This document shows, piece after piece, positions 59,303-64,000 of a stretch of 64,000 bases of DNA (positions are counted from its first letter, which is position 1; the number at the start of each line of letters is the position of its first letter). The translations under genes and the position numbers were made by a program. This stretch comes from Candidatus Poribacteria bacterium. Its GTDB lineage: Bacteria > Poribacteria > WGA-4E > WGA-3G. The notes beneath the pieces are model-generated. The model was not told the origin of the DNA and made no database searches. It was given only the letters and a program-made list of their open reading frames with translations. The stretch spans positions 41,172 to 105,171 of the forward strand of contig PYIY01000004.1 in assembly GCA_003635195.1 (NCBI GenBank), in the 5' to 3' direction.

Positions 59303-60721
59303 CTAAAACGTGATAGGACGATACGGGTCAATGAAACGGTTATTCTCATCTTTTCGGCGCGGCGCGGGCAAAGCATTGGCTTTTGCACGTAGTTTTGAGA
59401 GTGCCTCGGTGTAGGCGGGTGTGTCAATCAAGTTGTTCCGTTCATCTGGGTCTTTGGAGAGATCAAAGAGTTGTTCGGGCCACCCTTTGTCGTTGTTAAA
59501 TCGGAAATACTTTAAACTGCCCTCTTTGACCATGACAGAGGGTCCGTTTTGGGCGCGCCACAGTTCGCTATACACAGTATCGTGCCAGTCGGGAGTGTTT
59601 CCGTCAATCAGTGGCACGAGTGAATGTCCATCAAGTTCATCGGGGGCTGGAATCTCTGCTAACTCGCATATAGTTGGAAATAGATCGACCAACGATACAT
59701 TCTGCTCAACGATCTTCGGTTCGCGTCCGAATCGCTTCGGGGACCAGATAGAAAGTGGCACCCGTGCCGAAGCCTCGAAGTAACTCTGTTTTTCCCAGAG
59801 TCCTTTCGTGCCGAGCATCTCGCCGTGGTCAGAGAGGAAAACGATGATAAAATCGTCTAAGACGTTCAAATGTTCCAGTTTCTCAATGACCCGACCGAAT
59901 TGTGCGTCCATCCATTCAATCATACCGTAATATGCTGCGGTCGCCCGATGCGCCTGACGGTATGTTACATCTTCGCCGACCTGGACTCTGAAAAAATTGT
60001 CGTATCCAAATTGGTCGTTTGGTTCTTCAACAATCGGTTCTACGCGCTGCATATAATAGGTAAACAGATCGAGTGGGCACTGATACGGATAGTGGGGTGC
60101 TATGAGGCTTACCGCCATACAGAGCGGATTGTGCTTTGGACGGTCATAAGAGGCGTTGACGAAATACTCCTCAAGGAATAGTAGGGCACCGTCTACATTG
60201 TATTGGTCATGGATCATCCATTGCCCTAAGCCGGGTTGTGCGTCTCGGACCTCCTGAATCACCTTATTCTGCTTTGGACCGGTGCCTGGCTCTCGTTCAG
60301 TTCGCGCGTAATGTTGATCCTTAACAGCGGGATATGGATAACCGTTATTGCCGATAATATCGCGTCCGATCCGTTCCTGCCAGCCGTGCATGACATCTGT
60401 TCCGACGAAGTGCATTTTCCCCGCGCAGCAGGAATAGTAACCATAATTTCCTAACTGTCCTGGGATGGTTCGGACTTCTGTGGGCATCGGATCGCCGAAG
60501 TTAAGGCTTCCGCAGTTGCGCGGATAGAGCCCTGAAAGAAAACTTTGGCGTGCGGGGACACAGATCGGTGACGGCGTGTAGGCGTTGCGGAAGTAGATGC
60601 CCTCCTCCATAAACCGAGAGAGTGTCGGCGTGCGGATAGCCGTGTCTCCTTCGATTGGCAGGACATCGGGACGGTGTTCGTCGTTGATGAGGAATAGGAT
60701 GTGTGGTTTATTTTGTGGCAT
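59303..60721 (-). CDS. Sulfatase (choline-sulfatase/heparan-sulfatase-like)
   Basis: The 472-residue protein carries the formylglycine motif CVPAR with Cys54 (SPICVPARQSFLSGLYPRN in parts). N-terminal metal ligands are in INDEHRPDV and C-terminal ligands in FLSDHGEMLGTKGLWEKQS. NDEHRPD resembles choline-sulfatase-type enzymes. There is no signal peptide, as in the 7.2 kb sulfatase, so cytoplasmic desulfation of imported substrates is suggested. The two sulfatases are only distantly related. Its 3' edge abuts the NUDIX fragment. The start region is followed upstream by GTTGTTG heptamer repeats. Confidence 0.92.
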   Translation of the reverse strand: MPQNKPHILFLINDEHRPDVLPIEGDTAIRTPTLSRFMEEGIYFRNAYTPSPICVPARQSFLSGLYPRNCGSLNFGDPMPTEVRTIPGQLGNYGYYSCCAGKMHFVGTDVMHGWQERIGRDIIGNNGYPYPAVKDQHYARTEREPGTGPKQNKVIQEVRDAQPGLGQWMIHDQYNVDGALLFLEEYFVNASYDRPKHNPLCMAVSLIAPHYPYQCPLDLFTYYMQRVEPIVEEPNDQFGYDNFFRVQVGEDVTYRQAHRATAAYYGMIEWMDAQFGRVIEKLEHLNVLDDFIIVFLSDHGEMLGTKGLWEKQSYFEASARVPLSIWSPKRFGREPKIVEQNVSLVDLFPTICELAEIPAPDELDGHSLVPLIDGNTPDWHDTVYSELWRAQNGPSVMVKEGSLKYFRFNNDKGWPEQLFDLSKDPDERNNLIDTPAYTEALSKLRAKANALPAPRRKDENNRFIDPYRPITF

Positions 60722-60876
60722 GGCTGTTTTAAGGGTTGTTGGTTGTTGGTTGTTGGTTATCGGTCATCAGTTATAGCAAAATCCGAAAATAAATGAACAC
60801 TTGTCCGAAGACAACCCCCCTATGAAGAAACACCCCAGCAAAAACACCCTCCCTTATCAGGGGGGAATAAGAACTG
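60722..60876. repeat. Heptamer array and CCCC...AGGGG element between sulfatase and dioxygenase genes
   Basis: GTTGTTGGTTGTTGGTTGTTGGTTATCGGTCATCAGTTA (period seven) occupies about 60731-60772. AACACCCCAGCAAAAACACC and CTTATCAGGGGGG then repeat elements seen at 29.8 and 44.0 kb. No gene. Confidence 0.65.
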
Positions 60877-61635
60877 CTAATAAGGAGACATCAATTCTTC
60901 TGCGCCCGGTATTGGTTTTCGCTCAAATTCGGGTGTAATCCACCTTTCACCCGGGTCTTTACCGGGCTTATAATATCCATAAACGACTGTCCATCTGGTG
61001 TCACTCTCTTGTTTTCTTGGTGTTACTGCATGTGCTGCATGTGTCCACATCAGGACGACCGTTCCTGGCGGTACCGATAACGGTTCAATTTTTAATGGTT
61101 CGTCGGTCTGCGGATGGGTTTTTCCAGCCATCCACCCTTCTCGTAATGCTTCATCTGTTGCCGCCTGAATTTTGGAGTCGCGGTACAGATGGCTTCCGGG
61201 AACAGCCTTCAAACCGCCATCATCTGCCGCAAATCCATTAAGATAAAAAAAGATACGGACAAAACCGTAGCGCGGGTCATTATCTGAATATCCGTGGCTA
61301 TGCCAATGAATACCACCATTGCCGCCTGGACGATTGAGGCTCACGCAGTGGTCATAACGTACTTCTTCACCAAGTACTTCGCGCGCGAGTTTAAGCATTT
61401 GCGGATGTGGGATTAGACTTTCGAGGTAACTATCGTATTCCGCGGCAAATCGGTTCGGTTCGTACCCTTTCTTGCAACCCGGTATCAGCGATTCAATCCG
61501 AGCCAACGATTCTGTCAATCGTTCCTGAGCATCAGCCGTTAGGAGGCCGGGAAGCACAAAATGACCATCATGATCTAATTCTTTGCGCTCTTGATCACCG
61601 AAGGTGTAATCATGGAAAATTGGGTTTGGTGGCAT
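60877..61635 (-). CDS. Phytanoyl-CoA dioxygenase-family protein, copy 1
   Basis: Fe(II)/2-oxoglutarate-dependent oxygenase of 252 residues (start ATG 61635, CGGAG just upstream). The jelly-roll core shows HDGHFVLPGLL, YDHCVSLNRPGGNGG, HWHSHGYSDND with probable iron ligands, and the distal MWTHAAHAV histidine. PGSHLYRDS is typical of the family. The neighbouring gene at 61731 encodes a close paralog. Many such enzymes hydroxylate lipids or small metabolites, and the family is expanded in Poribacteria. The substrate is unknown. Confidence 0.88.
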   Translation of the reverse strand: MPPNPIFHDYTFGDQERKELDHDGHFVLPGLLTADAQERLTESLARIESLIPGCKKGYEPNRFAAEYDSYLESLIPHPQMLKLAREVLGEEVRYDHCVSLNRPGGNGGIHWHSHGYSDNDPRYGFVRIFFYLNGFAADDGGLKAVPGSHLYRDSKIQAATDEALREGWMAGKTHPQTDEPLKIEPLSVPPGTVVLMWTHAAHAVTPRKQESDTRWTVVYGYYKPGKDPGERWITPEFERKPIPGAEELMSPY

Positions 61636-61669
61636 AAAACTCCGAAGTAATTTCCTAACGAGGTTTCCC

Positions 61670-61711
61670 GGTGCGGTTAGGAGGGAAACACCCAAGCAAA
61701 AACACCGCACC
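61670..61711. repeat. GGTGCGGTT palindromic element between the dioxygenase genes
   Basis: GGTGCGGTT and CACCGCACC flank a segment with CACCCAAGCAAAAACACC. It is followed by TACCGGGCC, with CCC before it, as in other copies of this family. It lies upstream of copy 1. Confidence 0.6.
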
Positions 61712-61730
61712 TACCGGGCCTGGGGGACTT

Positions 61731-62519
61731 CTAATAAAGGGGCATTAAGCCTTCTGCGCCGGGAATCGGTTTTCGTTCAAATTCGGGTGTAATCCAACGG
61801 GCACCGGAGGGTCTGCCGGGGTTCCGATAGGCGTAAACGACGCACCAGCGCGTATCGCTATCGGGTTTTCTTGCGCTTACTGCATGTGCTGCATGCGTCC
61901 ACATCAACGCGACTGTGCCGGGCGGTGCGGATAACGCCTCAATTTCAAGGGGTTCCCCTGTCTCTGGGTGATTTCTTCCGACGAGCCAACCTTCGCGGAG
62001 TGCTTCGTCTGTCGGTGCGTGGATCCTCGTGTCCCGATAGAGGTGGCTGCCGGGAACTGCTTTCAAACCGCCATCGTTTGGTTCAAAGCCGTTGACGTAG
62101 AAGAAGATGCGAACAAAACCTAAACTCGGATCGTCGTCGGCGTATCCGTGGCTATGCCACCCAATGCCGCCGTTGCCGCCGGGTCTGTTCAGACTCACGC
62201 AATGATCGTATCGGATATTATCACCCAACACCTTTCGTGCGAGTTCAAGCATCTGTGGATGTGCAATCAGACTTTCGAGATAACTGTCGTATTCTGCGGA
62301 AAACCGGTTCGGTTCATGTCCTTCTGTTGATGTACGTGAGAGTTCATGAATACGCGACAGGGAACTTGTTAGGTTTTCCTGAGCATCGGATGTAAGCACG
62401 CCGGGCAGAACAAAATGTCCATCCCGATCTAATTTTTCCCGTTCCTGTTCACCAAACGTGTAGGGATGAAACAGTGAATCTCGCTTGTCAAGACAGGTTT
62501 TCAGGGGGGGTTGTGACAT
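61731..62519 (-). CDS. Phytanoyl-CoA dioxygenase-family protein, copy 2
   Basis: Paralog of the 60.9 kb gene along its whole length, 262 residues from ATG 62519 (GGGAGG eight bases upstream). It shares RDGHFVLPGVLTSDAQENL, YDHCVSLNRPGGNGGIGWHS, PGSHLYRDT and MWTHAAHAV. In the iron-binding segment it reads GWHSHGYADDD where copy 1 has HWHSHGYSDND. The ends ITPEFERKPIPGAE are the same in both. The two lie in tandem with a palindromic element between them and a truncated third copy upstream at 63.5 kb, indicating repeated duplication. Confidence 0.88.
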   Translation of the reverse strand: MSQPPLKTCLDKRDSLFHPYTFGEQEREKLDRDGHFVLPGVLTSDAQENLTSSLSRIHELSRTSTEGHEPNRFSAEYDSYLESLIAHPQMLELARKVLGDNIRYDHCVSLNRPGGNGGIGWHSHGYADDDPSLGFVRIFFYVNGFEPNDGGLKAVPGSHLYRDTRIHAPTDEALREGWLVGRNHPETGEPLEIEALSAPPGTVALMWTHAAHAVSARKPDSDTRWCVVYAYRNPGRPSGARWITPEFERKPIPGAEGLMPLY

Positions 62520-62548
62520 AAAAACGCCTCCCATTTAGCGATACTTCT

Positions 62549-62592
62549 GACAAGACCGAGGGTGCCAGTATTGAACTGGACTCGGTCTTGTC
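62549..62592. terminator. Strong hairpin downstream of the LamG gene
   Basis: GACAAGACCGAG and CTCGGTCTTGTC form a perfect 12-base stem, extended inside by CCAGT/ACTGG. It lies between the LamG stop and the copy-2 dioxygenase start. No T-run follows, so it may be an attenuator or mRNA-end structure. Confidence 0.6.
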
Positions 62593-62612
62593 AACCAATG
62601 CAATCTTTAGGG

Positions 62613-63410
62613 TTAATCGGCTTTAATGTCAGCCCAGGTTGTTGTGAGTTTGCCCGAGGGTTCAATATTAGCCGCTGTTTTTAACCCGTCATTCATGAGG
62701 GTTTTAATATCATTATTGTCCAATGCCACACTGAAGATAGCGACATCGTCAACTATTGCCCCCATAAACGCCCCCCACTGACCGTGTTGCCCAGTGGCGA
62801 GATAGATACCTATTAAGACGGGTTTGTCGGTTAACGCGTTTCTTCCTAAGTTTGGTCCAGTTACACCCGCCCCAATCTTCTTAGCGTCGAGATATATTAT
62901 GAACTCTTCACCGTCCCAGATAGCGGCGACATGATGCCAATCGGTATCCGGATTCCAGGGTGCATCTATATAGTGAAGTGTAGCGGGTGGGTCATGCGTG
63001 TGATGTCGGATTATCGACCCATCCCACCAAAATCCAGGTGCCCAATCATCTTTGGTCACAACAGCCATGCCGCCAGCGGGTGCCTTATCTAATTTAACCC
63101 AAAGGGCAATTGTGTGTTCGCCGCCAACGTTTAAAGAGTCGTCGTGCGCGATTTCGACGTAAGCATCCGAGCCGTTTAGACTTAAACCCTTGCCGAACTT
63201 GCCATTAACCCATTTTGCGCCACCCTCAATCGTGCCGTCATTGCCTGTTCCCGAGGAATCTTTGGCTTTTTTACCATTTCCCTCATCAAAGAGCCACATG
63301 CCGACGCAATCCGCGAAGTCAATTTTAGCAGAGCTGATCCCTACAAACATCAGGCTCATCACCATTAAGCTGACACATAATAGTTTTAACCTTGTAACTG
63401 TAGTTTCCAT
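62613..63410 (-). CDS. Secreted LamG-domain protein
   Basis: The 265-residue protein has a signal peptide (LKLLCVSLMVMSLMFVGISSA). One LamG_3 domain follows: GMWLFDEGNGKKAKDSSGTG, GKGLSLNGSDAYVEIAHDDS, HTIALWVKLDKAP, DWHHVAAIWDGEEFIIYLD and DDVAIFSVALDNNDIKTLMN. The tail EPSGKLTTTWADIKAD matches that of the 40.2 kb paralog (GKLTTTWGALK). AAAGGAG lies ten bases before ATG 63410. The ORF lies between a dioxygenase fragment and copy 2, so its arrival may have split the dioxygenase tandem array. Confidence 0.87.
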   Translation of the reverse strand: METTVTRLKLLCVSLMVMSLMFVGISSAKIDFADCVGMWLFDEGNGKKAKDSSGTGNDGTIEGGAKWVNGKFGKGLSLNGSDAYVEIAHDDSLNVGGEHTIALWVKLDKAPAGGMAVVTKDDWAPGFWWDGSIIRHHTHDPPATLHYIDAPWNPDTDWHHVAAIWDGEEFIIYLDAKKIGAGVTGPNLGRNALTDKPVLIGIYLATGQHGQWGAFMGAIVDDVAIFSVALDNNDIKTLMNDGLKTAANIEPSGKLTTTWADIKAD

Positions 63411-63465
63411 CTTTTATTTTCTCCTTTATTATTCTCAAATCGAAAGCCAGCGAATGATTCACTGG

Positions 63466-63606
63466 TTATTCCTCAAATGAGTTTGTTAGCTTTCCCTGAG
63501 CAGATAGTGTAAGCAAGCTCGGGAAAACGAAATACCCGTCGCTATCCAAGGTTTTTCGCTCCCATTCACCAAACATATGAGCATGAAAAACCGAAGGTTG
63601 TGGCAT
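63466..63606 (-). pseudogene. Third phytanoyl-CoA dioxygenase, N-terminal fragment
   Basis: The 46-residue frame MPQPSVFHAHMFGEWERKTL, DSDGYFVFPSLLTLSAQG, KLTNSFEE aligns with residues 1-60 of the intact paralogs (SLFHPYTFGEQEREKLDRDG, HFVLPGVLTSDAQENLTSS). It then ends at a stop just upstream of the LamG gene. The rest of the gene is missing. This is too short to appear in usual ORF calls. Confidence 0.8.
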
Positions 63607-63623
63607 AGCATTTCTCTTTTAGC

Positions 63624-64000
63624 TTAGATATCCTTTTCGGATTGTTCTGGTGGCTTATAGTATGAAACGTATTTTACACCTTGCCGCTTACGCTCTTCTT
63701 GTCGCGCTCTCAGATACGCGGAGAGTTCCTCAATAGAATTGAACTTGGCAGCGAATGCCTCTTTCATCCGATAGCATTCCTCAAGGATGGGATCCGTGTA
63801 GTCTTCAGGGATCTCTTTCATGTGAAATTCCTCCATTAACTCTATAGGTGTGCAAATAGTTATTGGATCAAATCCTGCTTCTTGGCAGACTTGATTGATA
63901 TGATCACGCTTATTTTCATTCACGATATGCTTATGATTCCACGATATAAGGTATTCAATACCGTGTACCGTGGCGATAGCAATATGTTCTGCATCCGGAG
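63624..64000 (-). CDS. PIN-domain protein, 5' end outside window, with antitoxin-like C-terminus
   Basis: The frame is open to the window edge and begins ...DAEHIAIATVHGIEYLISWN, the C-terminal half of a VapC-type PIN domain (the DAxHIA acidic helix and the final W-N). It continues through HINQVCQEAGFDPITICTPI. It then carries an extra 55 residues, YTDPILEECYRMKEAFAAKF, RARQEERKRQGVKYVSYYKP. That extension resembles small antitoxins usually encoded as a separate downstream gene and is similar to the 47-residue protein at 37510. An internal GTG at 63923 is not a true start. Ribonuclease activity is the family expectation. Confidence 0.75.
   Translation of the reverse strand, partial: PDAEHIAIATVHGIEYLISWNHKHIVNENKRDHINQVCQEAGFDPITICTPIELMEEFHMKEIPEDYTDPILEECYRMKEAFAAKFNSIEELSAYLRARQEERKRQGVKYVSYYKPPEQSEKDI

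Overview
The window looks like a chromosomal segment of a Candidatus Poribacteria-type genome or a close relative in the Planctomycetes/Verrucomicrobia neighbourhood. This is inferred from gene content, not from a marker tree. The indicators are planctomycete-style DUF1549/DUF1553 and DUF1501 proteins, arylsulfatases, phytanoyl-CoA dioxygenase paralogs, secreted LamG proteins, a CotH-kinase/ankyrin fusion, and two giant secreted proteins with type IX-secretion-like C-terminal domains. Intergenic repeats are abundant. Several genes start without a Shine-Dalgarno, after an A-rich leader.

Layout. 1-4.9 kb: housekeeping metabolism (asd, a methylthioribose kinase, a CbpA-like DnaJ protein, an aspartate aminotransferase) with a DUF433/DUF5615 toxin-antitoxin pair. 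5-10.2 kb: a coiled-coil membrane protein, a TPR protein, a broken DNA methyltransferase cut off at a sulfatase gene, a gamma-glutamylcyclotransferase-like gene and a LamG protein. 10.4-14.1 kb: tRNA-Leu(CAG), an MFS transporter, a macro-domain/DUF58 pair, and six tRNA genes (Pro, Arg, His, Arg, Lys, Leu) behind a near-consensus promoter. 14.2-22.1 kb: the proteostasis run tig-clpP-clpX-lon, then an S4-domain gene and pdxA; most of these genes are separated by heptanucleotide tandem repeats. 22.4-28.9 kb: a 2176-residue C25 (gingipain/PorU-like) peptidase. 29-37.2 kb: a minus-strand run of NIPSNAP, RraA, PurE, MBL-fold, VanZ, YagF/YjhG dehydratase, a Uma2 remnant and CotH-ankyrin.

37.4-40.1 kb is a small defence or mobile-type island. 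It holds an antitoxin-like small protein, a three-helix membrane protein directly followed by a TIR-like (DUF1863/ThsB-type) protein, a second DUF433/DUF5615 pair, a 26-residue hydrophobic peptide and an XRE regulator. The membrane/TIR-like pair is the best candidate here for an uncharacterised system. 40.2-48.1 kb: LamG protein, Gfo/Idh/MocA oxidoreductase, an ECF-sigma/WD40 remnant, a secreted protein of unknown family, a zinc-type dehydrogenase, a serine hydrolase and a frameshifted IS630-type transposase. 48.2-53.9 kb: the DUF1501 and DUF1549/DUF1553 pair enclosing two small genes. 54.6-58.4 kb: a CARDB/YWTD-propeller surface protein. 59.1-64 kb: a truncated NUDIX gene abutting a second sulfatase, two tandem phytanoyl-CoA dioxygenases plus a third fragment, a LamG protein, and a PIN-domain gene running off the end.

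Overall, conserved operons are interleaved with accessory cassettes whose edges often coincide with truncated genes and palindromic or tandem repeats. In pdxA and the C25 gene, repeat units have entered the reading frame and been tolerated.
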